Below, piece after piece: positions 19,763 to 29,683 of a stretch of DNA of 64,000 bases. Source of the DNA: Pontixanthobacter rizhaonensis (GTDB lineage Bacteria > Pseudomonadota > Alphaproteobacteria > Sphingomonadales > Sphingomonadaceae); assembly GCF_012972675.1 (NCBI RefSeq), contig NZ_JABCRE010000003.1, positions 248,001-312,000 of the forward strand, given 5' to 3'. The number at the start of each line of letters is the position of its first letter. Positions within the stretch are counted from its first letter, which is position 1. The position numbers and the translations under genes are program-made. The notes below the pieces were generated by a model. The model had not been told where the DNA came from and ran no database searches. It saw only the letters and a list, made by a program, of their open reading frames with translations.

Positions 19763-21610
19763 TTATCTCACTTCGCTCCAAGGTTTCGACAGTAAGCCGG
19801 CGCAATTGATGATCCCGACCAGCGAATAGGTTTGCGGGAAATTGCCCCACAGCTCGCCCGTCTTCCAATCCAGATCTTCGCTCAGCATCCCTGAACCTGT
19901 CCGGTGACCCAACATTGTTTCAAACAGCCCGCGCGCTTCTTCAGAACGGCCAGCCAAATGAAGCGCTTCGATCAGCCAGAATGTGCAGACATTAAACGCG
20001 GTTTCAGGTGCGCCGAAATCATCCTCGGTCGCGTAACGCAGCATATGTTCGCCGCGTCGAAGCTCTTTTTCAATCGCTGCAAAGGTCGATTGGAAACGCG
20101 GATCGTCGGGCCTGAGGAAACGCAGATCGATCATTTGCAACAGGCTGGCATCGAGATAGTCGGTTTCAAAGCTGGCTTTGTAATGGCCTGCCCCGCCGTC
20201 ACTGCTTCCTTCGACCCAAGCAGACCCCTCAATCGTGTCGCGGATGGCATCGGCCCGCTCACGCCACAGTTGCGCCCGGTCATCCTTGCCAAGATATTCT
20301 GCCGTGCCCGCCAGCCGGTCACACGCTGCCCAGCTCATCACTGCGGAATAGGTATGGACTTCCTGACGGGTACGGAATTCCCACAAGCCCGCATCGGGCT
20401 GGTCGTGCATCTTCCACGCCATTTCGCCCACTTCTTCCAAATTCGCAAAGTCGGTATCATCGGCAAGACGCAGCAGGCGCTTATCGACGAAGCCCTGCAC
20501 CGTTGGCAGTACGATCTGGCCGTAACAATCGTGCTGGATTTGCTTATAGGCCGCATTGCCTTTGCGCACTGGCCCCATACCGCGATAGCCCGCCAGATAG
20601 GCAGCGGTGGTTTCATCCAGCTCGCTTTCCCCCATCACCGAATATAGCGGCTGGATTTGACCACCCTTGGCCCCGTCGACAATGTTCCGCAAATAGCCGA
20701 GATATTTCTCCAGCACATCGAGCGCGCCAAGCCGGTTAAGCGCCTGAACCGTATAATAGGAATCGCGGATCCAGCAGAAGCGGTAATCCCAGTTACGCTC
20801 ACTGCCATCATGTTCCGGGATGGATGTGGTGAGCGCAGCCACAATTGCGCCGGTTTCTTCATGCTGGCACAGCTTGAGTGTAATCGCACATCGGATAACT
20901 TCGTCCTGCCATTCAAACGGCGTCGCCAGTCCGCGCACCCATTGCTGCCAATAGCTGCGGGTGGACTGCTCCATCCGGCGGATCTCTTCGCGCAAATTTC
21001 CGACAAAGGGTTCATCCGGCCCGAGGAAAAAGTGCGTATCCCCCTCAATGCGGAACGTCCGCCCCTCCATGATGTAGCCAACCGGTGCATCCGTGCTGAG
21101 CCGCAGCCCCTGATCGCCAACCAGATACCGGATATGATTGGTGCCATTGGTCATCTCTGCCAGCTTGGCCCCGTAATTCTTCATCGGCCGCAGGATAACT
21201 TTGATCCGCGGGTTGCCAGCAATCGGGCGGATAATTCGGCCAATCGCAACCGGGCGGTACATCCGCCCCTTGCCTTCATAACGCGGGCAGAAATCCAGCA
21301 CTTCCACCACACTGCCATCGGCTGCCTTAAGCCGCGTCACCAAAATGGGCGTATTGCGGATATATTCCTGTGTTGCCGATATTTGCCCGTCCAGTTCAAA
21401 ACGCCACACACCAGCATCCTGATTGTCACCGTTGAGCAAGGCGCAAAAGGCAGGGTCACCGTCGACCCGCGGGATGCATCCCCAAACCAAGCCGCCGCGC
21501 TTGTCGATCAGTCCGCTGACCTGACAATTCCCGATCGGCCACAGATCAAGATCAGAGATATGCCCCGTATCACTCAGGGTTGATACCGGATCGGTCACAG
21601 GTTCAGCCAT
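19763..21610 (-). CDS. Glycoside hydrolase family 15 protein (glucoamylase or trehalase type)
   Basis: 615 residues, cytoplasmic (no signal peptide). N-terminal beta-sandwich (ISDLDLWPIGNCQVSGLIDKRGGLVWGCIPRVDGDPAF) then an alpha/alpha barrel with ERNWDYRFCWIRDSYYTVQAL and, late, FGAPETAFNVCTFWLIEALHLAGR and PQTYSLVGIINCA. Family GH15 includes glucoamylases and bacterial/archaeal trehalases. Lying between otsB and otsA, with which it overlaps or nearly touches, it likely hydrolyses trehalose or a related alpha-glucoside. The substrate is not provable from sequence alone. Confidence 0.92.
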   Translation of the reverse strand: MAEPVTDPVSTLSDTGHISDLDLWPIGNCQVSGLIDKRGGLVWGCIPRVDGDPAFCALLNGDNQDAGVWRFELDGQISATQEYIRNTPILVTRLKAADGSVVEVLDFCPRYEGKGRMYRPVAIGRIIRPIAGNPRIKVILRPMKNYGAKLAEMTNGTNHIRYLVGDQGLRLSTDAPVGYIMEGRTFRIEGDTHFFLGPDEPFVGNLREEIRRMEQSTRSYWQQWVRGLATPFEWQDEVIRCAITLKLCQHEETGAIVAALTTSIPEHDGSERNWDYRFCWIRDSYYTVQALNRLGALDVLEKYLGYLRNIVDGAKGGQIQPLYSVMGESELDETTAAYLAGYRGMGPVRKGNAAYKQIQHDCYGQIVLPTVQGFVDKRLLRLADDTDFANLEEVGEMAWKMHDQPDAGLWEFRTRQEVHTYSAVMSWAACDRLAGTAEYLGKDDRAQLWRERADAIRDTIEGSAWVEGSSDGGAGHYKASFETDYLDASLLQMIDLRFLRPDDPRFQSTFAAIEKELRRGEHMLRYATEDDFGAPETAFNVCTFWLIEALHLAGRSEEARGLFETMLGHRTGSGMLSEDLDWKTGELWGNFPQTYSLVGIINCAGLLSKPWSEVR

Positions 21611-22335
21611 GCATGAACATCCTTTACTAGGGGTAGATGGTAACGGGCATTTTGCGATGCTCTTTCGCCGACCGCAATGCCGAAACCGCCAAGCTTTTCA
21701 GCAGCAATAAACCCGTCTTCATCGGTCACGTCGTCGCCAATGAAAATGGGGGTACTGCCTGCAAATGGTGCAACCTTCATAAAGGCCGCCACTGCGCCGC
21801 CTTTATCTGCGCCCGGCCGAACCAGTTCAGCCACGCATTTGCCGCGCTTGACGACCAGCCCGTTTTCGCTGGCAATGGCCGCCGCAGCCACGCCAATCGC
21901 CTCGCCGCTTTCAGGATTGGACCGGTAATGCAGCGCAGCGCCATGCGCCTTGCGTTCCAGCAAAGCGCCATATTCCTCAGCCAGATCGGCCAGTGCCTCG
22001 ATAACTTGCGGCATCAAAGGTTGCGCATGCTCGCCCAGTACCGAGCCATCTGCCAGCACACGGTCTGCGCCATGCGATCCGGCCCGCGCAATTGTAAGCG
22101 CGCCAATATGGCGATGGATATTGTCGAGACCGCGGCCCGAAACCAACGCCAGCCGCCCCTCCAGCCGGGCCGCGAGGATATCAAACCGGTCCGGTAGATT
22201 ATCGGGAACATCGATTGCGTCAGGGCCGCTGGCAATTTCGATCAGCGTTCCGTCAAAATCCAAAAACAGCGCGACCTGCCCTGCCTCACAAAGCTGAGAC
22301 AAAGGGGGTGGCGGGGGCAATGTGTCGAAAGACAT
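21595..22335 (-). CDS. otsB: Trehalose-6-phosphate phosphatase
   Basis: 246 residues, HAD-superfamily phosphatase: motif I FLDFDGTLIEI with nucleophile Asp, motif II ALVSGR, and FIGDDVTDEDGF near the C-terminus. It completes trehalose synthesis by dephosphorylating trehalose-6-phosphate. First gene of the operon; its last 16 bases overlap the start of the GH15 gene, indicating translational coupling. Confidence 0.96.
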   Translation of the reverse strand: MSFDTLPPPPPLSQLCEAGQVALFLDFDGTLIEIASGPDAIDVPDNLPDRFDILAARLEGRLALVSGRGLDNIHRHIGALTIARAGSHGADRVLADGSVLGEHAQPLMPQVIEALADLAEEYGALLERKAHGAALHYRSNPESGEAIGVAAAAIASENGLVVKRGKCVAELVRPGADKGGAVAAFMKVAPFAGSTPIFIGDDVTDEDGFIAAEKLGGFGIAVGERASQNARYHLPLVKDVHAWLNL

Positions 22336-22417
22336 TGCCTTTACCTAACCCGCTAAGGCAGATCTGGGAACAGCATGTGCAGACCTATTCACGCCATAGA
22401 GACAAAGGGGCCAGCGT

Positions 22418-23014
22418 TCAGCCCGCTTCTGTCTGGGCAAGCATCCCGGCGGCCATTGCCAAGAACAGGGTTGCTGCGGTCCCGGCGGCGCCTGCAATCA
22501 TCACCATATCCATACCCGCTGACATACCCATCAGGTTGGTGGCCAACGCACCCAAGCCTGTAAGTGCCGCCAGAGCTCCAACAGCTTTGGCAGCGCCGCC
22601 GCCAATGCGGATCAGATGCAAGCCCAGCAGAATACCGGCAAACCCGAACAGAAACTTACCGGCAAAATACAAGAAGAACGCACCGGCAAGGATAGATTGA
22701 TATACCGGGGCCAGCGCCTCACCCGCTTCGGACACCGGCCCGAACATCGCCAGTCCCATGCCCACTTGGATCACATTGAAAGCGCCGCCCAAGGCAACCG
22801 CTGCCCATGCCGCCGTATGCGCAGAACCTCGCGCCATTGGGACAAGGGCGAAAACCGAAATCGCCAAGAATGCAACCGCTTCAATCGTCCAGATCGTGCT
22901 GGAATCAAATTCAATCTCTGCGCTCCGCAAACCGATATAGATCAGCTGGGTTACAACTGTAACAATCAGAAAAAACGCGGCGATATATGAAGCACGGCGT
23001 GCGGAATATTGCAT
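22418..23014 (-). CDS. DUF4386-like multi-pass membrane protein
   Basis: 198 residues with about six hydrophobic helices and few charged residues. The start MQYSARRASYIAAFFLIVTVVTQLIYIGL followed by Gly/Ala-rich helices resembles DUF4386 proteins (function unknown). Transcribed alone on the minus strand, 80 bases upstream of otsB, so it could be read into the trehalose operon. Confidence 0.65.
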   Translation of the reverse strand: MQYSARRASYIAAFFLIVTVVTQLIYIGLRSAEIEFDSSTIWTIEAVAFLAISVFALVPMARGSAHTAAWAAVALGGAFNVIQVGMGLAMFGPVSEAGEALAPVYQSILAGAFFLYFAGKFLFGFAGILLGLHLIRIGGGAAKAVGALAALTGLGALATNLMGMSAGMDMVMIAGAAGTAATLFLAMAAGMLAQTEAG

Positions 23015-23166
23015 GAAATGTCCCCTTAAACGGTACCAGCTTTATAGACCGGTCTGCCATCAGGTTCGTTCTATTGGCTGATATGGTTACAGCTGCAACC
23101 AAAAATTGGTTTCATCAATCCCGCCCAGCAGCCTTCTCAGCCGGTGTCGCGGCGGATACCGCCAAT

Positions 23167-25020
23167 TTAACCTTGGCTGGCGATCCAGTCGTTGATCTTC
23201 TTTTCGAGCACTGGCAGCGGCAAGGCCCCGGTGTTCAATATCTCTGCGTGGAAGCCCTTAATATCGAAGCGGTCGCCAAGCTCGGCCTCGGCTTTCGCGC
23301 GCAATTCCTGAATTTTGAGCGCGCCGACCTTATAGGCCAATGCCTGTGTCGGGATGGCAATATAACGCTCCACCTCGGCAGTCGCATCGGTCGTGCCCAT
23401 GGTCGAATTATCGATCATGTATTGAATGGCTTTTTCGCGGCTCCACCCCTTACTGTGCAGTCCGGTATCGACCACCAGTCGCATCGCTCTCAGCATTTCG
23501 TCGCTAAGCGTACCCATCCGCTGATAGGGATCGTCAAACAGGCCCATCTCGTAGCCAATCGTTTCGGAATACAGCGCCCAACCTTCGACATAGGCGGTAT
23601 TCCCGCCGAACCGCATAAAGGCGGGTAACGCTTCATTTTCCTGCGCCAAGCTGATTTGGAAATGGTGCCCCGGTGCGCCTTCATGCAGATATAATGTCGT
23701 GTTGCCGATGATGTTGCGGCTCGGCAAATCATAGGCGTTGAAATAAAAGGTGCCCGGACGTGATCCATCAGGCGCGCCGCCCTGATACGATCCGCCTGCC
23801 TGGAATTTCTCGCGGAACGGTTCGTAAGGTTTGATTTCCAGCGGCGTAATCGGAACGAGCGAGAAATAGTCTTTGATTTTCTCGTCCACGATCTTGCCGA
23901 TCCGGTAATAATCCTGCGTCAACCACTCGCGGCTTTCAGGTTGCAGCGCAGGATCGGCCCGCAGGTTCTCGAAAAATTCTTGCAATGTACCTTCGAAACC
24001 AACTTCCTCTTTGACCCCTTCCATGCCTTCAAGAATACGGGCAACTTCGGACAGGCCAAGTTCGTGCAAATAGTCGGCAGTAAGCGGCAGCGTTGTCGTG
24101 CCTTCGATCATTTGCGCATAAAGAACGTCGCCGCCCTTCATTTCTGTCAGGCCCGTTGTTGTGCGGGCCACCGGCAAATATTCTTCGACCAGAAAGTCAC
24201 GCATCCGCGTATTGGCAGCATAAATCGCGCTGACGGACTCATAATAGTCGGCTGTTAGCTGCGCCTTTTGCTGGTCGGTGAATTCTTCCGGAAAATTCTT
24301 GATCGGACCCCAAAACGGGGATTCCTGAATACCTTGGCCAAGCTGGGTATTGAGCTGCTCGATCACGTTGTTGATGGTCAGGCTGGTTTCCAAAACGCCG
24401 CTTTCCATGCCTTTACGAAATTTCGCAATCGCGCGGTCGCTAATGGCGATATAATCCGCATTGCGGGACAAATTGTTCTGATAATCTTTGACCGTTGCGA
24501 AGGGCGCGGCGCTCTTACCACTGGCAAAGGTCGGGTAAAATGTATGGAAGCCGGTAAAGTGATTGACCGGGCGAACTTCGGTTAAGGCGCGGATTTCTGG
24601 CGCGTTGCCCTTCATCGACTGTTCTTGATTATACAGGAACACATCATAGGCGATTTTGTCAGTCGCATTGAGCGCGTCGCGATCAATCGCAGCCAGACCT
24701 TCCATATTGGCCTTGGTGTTGGCGATGTCCTGCGCAACATACTCGTCGGTCAAAAAGTCACCGAGCTTGTCAGCATATCGCATATCACCGCGAAACAGTG
24801 CGCTGATCGGGTTGAGCTTCAAATTCGCTTCGTCCGATGCTGCGAACAGGGCCTTCAGTTTGGCCGCCTCCGCCGCCCGATACTCAGCTCCCGTTTCCAC
24901 TTGAGCATCTGCGGCTGTCTCTGCCCCGCTTGGCTTCGCGCCGTGATGATCAGCCAATGCAGGCGTCACAGGCAAAGCGATGGCGGCAGTGGCCAACAAA
25001 GCCAGTTGGAATTTGGTCAT
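23167..25020 (-). CDS. DUF885 family protein (predicted periplasmic metallopeptidase)
   Basis: 617 residues, Sec signal peptide (LALLATAAIALPVTPALA). The central TTLYLHEGAPGHHFQISLAQE holds the HExxx(G)HH metal-binding motif of DUF885, and further on RFGGNTAYVEGWALYSE and GLHSKGWSREKAIQYM are family signatures. Likely a zinc carboxypeptidase-like enzyme of the periplasm; the substrate is unknown. Divergent from the S9 peptidase gene. Confidence 0.92.
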   Translation of the reverse strand: MTKFQLALLATAAIALPVTPALADHHGAKPSGAETAADAQVETGAEYRAAEAAKLKALFAASDEANLKLNPISALFRGDMRYADKLGDFLTDEYVAQDIANTKANMEGLAAIDRDALNATDKIAYDVFLYNQEQSMKGNAPEIRALTEVRPVNHFTGFHTFYPTFASGKSAAPFATVKDYQNNLSRNADYIAISDRAIAKFRKGMESGVLETSLTINNVIEQLNTQLGQGIQESPFWGPIKNFPEEFTDQQKAQLTADYYESVSAIYAANTRMRDFLVEEYLPVARTTTGLTEMKGGDVLYAQMIEGTTTLPLTADYLHELGLSEVARILEGMEGVKEEVGFEGTLQEFFENLRADPALQPESREWLTQDYYRIGKIVDEKIKDYFSLVPITPLEIKPYEPFREKFQAGGSYQGGAPDGSRPGTFYFNAYDLPSRNIIGNTTLYLHEGAPGHHFQISLAQENEALPAFMRFGGNTAYVEGWALYSETIGYEMGLFDDPYQRMGTLSDEMLRAMRLVVDTGLHSKGWSREKAIQYMIDNSTMGTTDATAEVERYIAIPTQALAYKVGALKIQELRAKAEAELGDRFDIKGFHAEILNTGALPLPVLEKKINDWIASQG

Positions 25021-25256
25021 AACAGTGTCCCTAACAATATTGCACGCAGCGCTTGCCGGAATGCGGCAGACAACGCCCGAAGCTATCGATCAACACTGCG
25101 GGATGGTCGATCAATGTCAATAGCGCTCACGATCGCAATCCTATTTGGCGGAACGATTGCTATTCGCCCGGCAGAGCGCCGGATATAGTTGCATCCGAAA
25201 TCAATCTTGTCATAACAAGCAGCATATTACGTTCGTCACGAGAGGAATAGACTAAC

Positions 25257-27317
25257 ATGAAACGCACGCTTTTGCTTGGCGCAACCTTGCTCGGCTCTGT
25301 GTCACTTACGGCCGCCGCATCTGCGCGGCCCATGACGCCAGAAGATGTGGCCAAATTGGAAAGCGTCGGGACAATTGCTGTCTCGCCGGATGGTAGCCGC
25401 GTTGCGTACACTACCAACAGCTTGCCTGATGTAACCGAAGGCGAAAAAAACGGCAGCACCGACAGCCAGCTCAAGATCGCCTACGGCCCTGACAATGCCC
25501 GCGTCTTCCTGCCTGATGATGTCAGCCCGGGCGGCGTCAGTTTTTCACCAGATGGCCGGATGGTCAGCTTCGTTTGGGCGGACGAGGATGAAGACCGCGC
25601 TGTTTGGGGTGTCCCTGTTGATGGCGGCGCGCCAGTCAAACTGGCAGCTGTGGCAGATACAAATGTGCGGTCATACAGTTGGAGCCCGGATGGCTCGGTT
25701 CTCTATATGCTGGTTGGCGCTGGCGAAGATAAACAACGGGAAACCCAGAGAAAAGCTGGCTTCAACGCGGTTGTCTATGAAGAAGAGGGCAAGCTGAACC
25801 GTGTTTTTGCAGCATCCGTGGGTGGCGGTTTGGACGAAGAGCCGACCGAGATCAAAGTACCCGGCTATGTCAGCAGCTTTACCGTAACGCCTGATGGCAG
25901 CAGAGCGATTATCGAGACAGCGCCAACCCCCAATGTCGATGACAGCCTGGTTTTAAAACAGATTAACATCATTGATCTTGCATCGGGCGAAGTGTCCCAA
26001 GTGATCGATACGCCGGGCAAGATTGACGATTTTGAAATCTCGCCGGACAGCAAGAAATTGTCCTTGGTCGCAGCAGTGGATATGAATGATCCGGCGGCCA
26101 CCACTTTGCACATGGTCGATATCGCCAGCGGTGCGATCACGGGCATCACAGTCGGGGCAGCCGAAGCGACCGTCGACACAGAATTTGTCGATGGCGGCCG
26201 GCTCGCCGCAGTCATCCACAAAGGCGCCAACAGCTTCCTGCGTTTTTATAATTCTGACGGTTCACAAGACAGCGAAATGTCGATGGGTAATCTGGCTGTG
26301 ACCGGCATTGATGCTGGCGGCGACCGTATCGTGGTGCGCGCCAGCACCGCACAGCACCCCAGTGAATTATTCGCTTGGGAAAACGGCGCCTGGCAACGCT
26401 GGACCAACCACAATACGTGGTTGTCGGATATCGACTTCGGCAAGCAAAGCGTCATTACCTATACTGCCCGTGATGGTCAGCAAGTCGAAGGCATTCTGAT
26501 CGAACCTGTTGGCGGCGCGCCAGCTGGTGGTGCCCCGCTGATCATGAATGTTCATGGCGGGCCAGAAGCGCATGAAAGCAATGGCTGGCTGACCGCTTAT
26601 AGTAAGCCGGGCCAGGTCGCTGCCGGGCAAGGATATGCAGTATTCCTTCCCAACTATCGCGGTTCTACCGGATATGGTGTCGCTTTCGCCAAGCAGCATC
26701 AGAACGATTATGCCGGGAAAGAATTCAATGACATTGTCGATGCCAAACGCCACTTGGTGGCAGCGGGTATCGCAGATCCAGACCGGACCGGGATTACCGG
26801 TGGTTCTTACGGTGGCTATGCATCTGCCTGGGGCGCCACCGCGCATTCTGAAGAATATGCGGCCAGCGTGATGTTTGTCGGCATTTCCAACCAGATCAGC
26901 AAGTTCGGCACCACCGATATTCCGGTTGAGATGTTCAATGTGCACAGCCTCAAATGGCCGTGGGATGCATGGCAGAATATGTTGGAAGTCAGCCCGATCT
27001 ATCATGTCGACAAAGCGAAAACGCCCATTTTGATCATGCATGGCGCGGAAGACACCCGTGTTGCCCCAAGCCAGAGCTACGAACTGTACCGGAACATCAA
27101 AGTCCGCACAGACACACCCGTCCGTCTGGTTCTGTACCCCGGTGAAGGTCACGGAAACCGCCGTGCTGCCGCCCGCTATGACTATAATTTGCGGATGATG
27201 GAATGGTTCGACACCTATCTGAAAACCGGTGACCGTGATGCAGCAATGCCCGGCCCGCGCCCTCAACTGGCAGACGGTGCAAAAGGCGCCAAAGCCAAGG
27301 TTGCTGGCGAGGATTGA
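25257..27317 (+). CDS. S9 family peptidase (prolyl oligopeptidase type)
   Basis: 686 residues with signal peptide (residues 1-23, ending ASARP). The N-terminal half is a WD40/TolB-like beta-propeller with repeated VSPDGS-like motifs; the C-terminal half is an alpha/beta hydrolase with the nucleophile in TGGSYGGYAS, Asp in MHGAEDTRV and His in YPGEGHGN. It should cleave short peptides in the periplasm. GAGAGGAA lies upstream of the ATG. It is followed by a strong terminator. Confidence 0.95.
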   Translation: MKRTLLLGATLLGSVSLTAAASARPMTPEDVAKLESVGTIAVSPDGSRVAYTTNSLPDVTEGEKNGSTDSQLKIAYGPDNARVFLPDDVSPGGVSFSPDGRMVSFVWADEDEDRAVWGVPVDGGAPVKLAAVADTNVRSYSWSPDGSVLYMLVGAGEDKQRETQRKAGFNAVVYEEEGKLNRVFAASVGGGLDEEPTEIKVPGYVSSFTVTPDGSRAIIETAPTPNVDDSLVLKQINIIDLASGEVSQVIDTPGKIDDFEISPDSKKLSLVAAVDMNDPAATTLHMVDIASGAITGITVGAAEATVDTEFVDGGRLAAVIHKGANSFLRFYNSDGSQDSEMSMGNLAVTGIDAGGDRIVVRASTAQHPSELFAWENGAWQRWTNHNTWLSDIDFGKQSVITYTARDGQQVEGILIEPVGGAPAGGAPLIMNVHGGPEAHESNGWLTAYSKPGQVAAGQGYAVFLPNYRGSTGYGVAFAKQHQNDYAGKEFNDIVDAKRHLVAAGIADPDRTGITGGSYGGYASAWGATAHSEEYAASVMFVGISNQISKFGTTDIPVEMFNVHSLKWPWDAWQNMLEVSPIYHVDKAKTPILIMHGAEDTRVAPSQSYELYRNIKVRTDTPVRLVLYPGEGHGNRRAAARYDYNLRMMEWFDTYLKTGDRDAAMPGPRPQLADGAKGAKAKVAGED

Positions 27318-27340
27318 TTAGATAGCATCCCCTGCGACGA

Positions 27341-27378
27341 AAAAGGCCCCCAGCACTTCGGTTGCTGGGGGCCTTTTT
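27341..27378 (+). terminator. Intrinsic terminator
   Basis: Stem AAAAGGCCCCCAGCA / TGCTGGGGGCCTTTTTT with a short loop, between the S9 peptidase gene and the convergent mipA-like gene; symmetrical A and T tracts allow use in both directions. Confidence 0.93.
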
Positions 27379-27399
27379 TGTGCCGGCTGTTTCACAGGA

Positions 27400-28317
27400 T
27401 CAGAAAGTATAGCCCAAACCAACCCCGACAAAGAATTGGTCTTTGGAACCCCGCACGCTGGTGAAGGGCGTATCGGCGGCATCACCGGTCAGCCGCGAGT
27501 ACCCGCCGATAACCACCGCATTCAGCCCGCCATTAAGCGCATTTCCATCCAGATCGACGCCAACCAGTGTGGTCACCCCATAGCTGGTAAACCCGCCTTC
27601 AGCGTCAAATGTCGGCAGGCCAGTGGCCGCAGATTGTGCTGGATTGACGGTAAAATAATACTCGGCAAAATCGTCACTGACATAGGTTGTGCTGAGCGAC
27701 AGCGAGGCGAAAGTGCCGCGGTTGAGCGGGGTCGAATAGGTAACGCTGGGGTCGATCACCATACCATTATGGGCACCGGCAACATCCCACCGGACATCGG
27801 CACCAACAGTTAAACTGTCAAAGCGCCCCAATATACCGGGAAAACTCACCCCGCCGCTAACCCCCAACTCGATCGCATTATCAAGCTCTCCGGCCAGCTC
27901 GACAACCGGATCTTCAATTTGGTTGGCCCGATCGTTCCGGAAACGGAATACCGGCCCCAGATTAACCGATGGCTTCCCTTGCTTGTCTTTGATGAAGTCC
28001 AGCGCGACACCCGCTGGCCGGGGCGCGATATCCACCCCGCCAACGCTGCCTTGCAAGACAGGCAACGGGTTGATCACATAGTCATCGGAACCAGTATAGG
28101 ATGGTCCATATGCGACACCGAAACCAACATTGATCCACGTGTCATCGAATACAGAATCTGCCAGCGATGCTGGCGGGCCGCCTGCGCCGGCCGGCCCTTC
28201 TGCTGGTGCAGATGCATCGCTGGTTGCTGTAGTGTCTTGCGCCGAAACGTGTTGCGGGCTTGCAGCCACAGCAAGAATGGCCGCGCCGCAAACAGCGGCG
28301 ATCGGTTTGATAGGCAT
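27400..28317 (-). CDS. MipA/OmpV family outer membrane protein
   Basis: 305 residues. Signal peptide (to about HVSAQ), an Ala/Pro-rich linker, then the MipA/OmpV beta-barrel: WINVGFGVAYGPSYTGSDDYVINPLPVLQG, LNLGPVFRFRND and the terminal FFVGVGLGYTF, ending in Phe as expected of barrels inserted by BAM. ATG at 28317 with AAAGGAAA upstream is preferred to the open frame to 28407. A perfect GGAAC-N16-CGTT promoter for the general stress sigma factor lies 30-53 bases upstream. The family is linked to murein scaffold or porin-like roles; this member is not defined. Confidence 0.92.
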   Translation of the reverse strand: MPIKPIAAVCGAAILAVAASPQHVSAQDTTATSDASAPAEGPAGAGGPPASLADSVFDDTWINVGFGVAYGPSYTGSDDYVINPLPVLQGSVGGVDIAPRPAGVALDFIKDKQGKPSVNLGPVFRFRNDRANQIEDPVVELAGELDNAIELGVSGGVSFPGILGRFDSLTVGADVRWDVAGAHNGMVIDPSVTYSTPLNRGTFASLSLSTTYVSDDFAEYYFTVNPAQSAATGLPTFDAEGGFTSYGVTTLVGVDLDGNALNGGLNAVVIGGYSRLTGDAADTPFTSVRGSKDQFFVGVGLGYTF

Positions 28318-28345
28318 ATTATAAATTTCCTTTATTCGCCATATT

Positions 28346-28370
28346 AACGGACGTACCCGCGAACCGTTCC
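28346..28370 (-). promoter_or_regulatory. EcfG-type (general stress) promoter of the mipA-like gene
   Basis: On the minus strand GGAAC (28370-28366), 16 bases, CGTT (28349-28346), identical in form to the phyR and nepR promoters in this window. Transcription would begin near 28338, about 20 bases before the ATG. Confidence 0.75.
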
Positions 28371-28471
28371 TATGGAATGCCAAAGGCGCGACCGACAGGA
28401 TTGGCACAATGATGCATGGGCCAGCACGTAAACCGTTTGCGCGGCTCAGTTTACCGCCCTACTGACAGGGT

Positions 28472-29683
28472 ATGGCTGGCCGCGGCAAATCCTCTTCAGA
28501 CATTCGGACTGAAATTGCCATTGTCGGCGGGGGGCTGGCTGGCGGCCTCATCGCGCTCGCCCTGCGCAAACGCCACCCTGATATGCAAGTGATGCTGATA
28601 GAGGGGCAGGATGTCCTTGGCGGCAACCACCGCTGGAGCTGGTTTGACAGCGATCTCGACGCTTCGGGAACGGAGCTGCTCGCGCCCTTCCGCAAAGCTG
28701 AATGGCAGGGCTATGATGTGCATTTCCCTGCCTATAGCCGCAAGCTGCCATCCCACTACCGGTCTCTTACTTCGGAAGATTTTGACGCTGCACTGCGCCG
28801 CGAATTGGGCCAAAATGCGATCCATACCGGCCGCACGGTCAGTGCATTGGATGTCCAAGGTGTCACGCTAAATGACGGCAGGCGCATTTCGGCACGGACA
28901 GTCATCGACTGCCGGGGACCGGGGCCAAGCGAGCATCTGACCGGCGGCTGGCAAGTTTTCATGGGCCGCATCACGCGAACCGATCGCCCGCACGGGGTCG
29001 AAAAACCGATCATCATGGATGCCAGCGTTGATCAGCACGGTGCATACCGGTTTGTGTATGTCCTGCCCCTTGGGGCCAATGATCTGTTTGTTGAAGACAC
29101 CTATTACCAAGACAGCCCTGTGCTGGACCGTAACGCATTGTCGGGACGGCTCGACAGGTATCACATCCGCAATGATTGGCACGGAGAGATACTGGGCGGC
29201 GAAACCGGTATTCTGCCCGTAATCACCGGCGGCGATTTTGCTGCATTTCAGCAGGAAAACCGCACTTTTGGCGTCAGCTGCGCGGGGGCGAAGGGCGGCT
29301 TTGTGCATCCGCTCACCAGTTACACTTTGCCCTTTGCAGTCGAAACGGCCCTTGCCATTGCTGAGGAGGCGGAATTGCCCGGCGAACAGCTGGCCGCATT
29401 GATGGAAACGCGCGCGCGCAGGCATTGGGCAAAGACCAATTTTTACCGCCGTTTGGGCGCTATGTTGTTCGGTGCGGCAAAACCCGGGGAACGATATCGG
29501 GTGTTCGAGCGCTTCTATCGTTTGGACGAGACGCTGATCGAGCGTTTCTATGCCGGCAAGTCACGCTTTTCTGACAAAGCGCGCGTCTTGATCGGCAAAC
29601 CGCCCGTACCTGTCACCAAAGCAATTGGTGCTTTGACTGGCAAAGGCGCGCCTTTGGTCGCGCAGAAAGAGACTATCGGATGA
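28472..29683 (+). CDS. crtY: Lycopene beta-cyclase
   Basis: 403 residues, CrtY type. Dinucleotide-binding start IAIVGGGLAGGLIALAL (15-31), then DVLGGNHRWSWFDSD, PLGANDLFVEDTYYQDSP and GAKGGFVHPLTSYTLPFAVETAL. Converts lycopene to beta-carotene at the inner membrane. First gene of the crtY-crtI-LOG-crtB cluster; its TGA overlaps the crtI ATG (ATGA). Confidence 0.95.
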   Translation: MAGRGKSSSDIRTEIAIVGGGLAGGLIALALRKRHPDMQVMLIEGQDVLGGNHRWSWFDSDLDASGTELLAPFRKAEWQGYDVHFPAYSRKLPSHYRSLTSEDFDAALRRELGQNAIHTGRTVSALDVQGVTLNDGRRISARTVIDCRGPGPSEHLTGGWQVFMGRITRTDRPHGVEKPIIMDASVDQHGAYRFVYVLPLGANDLFVEDTYYQDSPVLDRNALSGRLDRYHIRNDWHGEILGGETGILPVITGGDFAAFQQENRTFGVSCAGAKGGFVHPLTSYTLPFAVETALAIAEEAELPGEQLAALMETRARRHWAKTNFYRRLGAMLFGAAKPGERYRVFERFYRLDETLIERFYAGKSRFSDKARVLIGKPPVPVTKAIGALTGKGAPLVAQKETIG

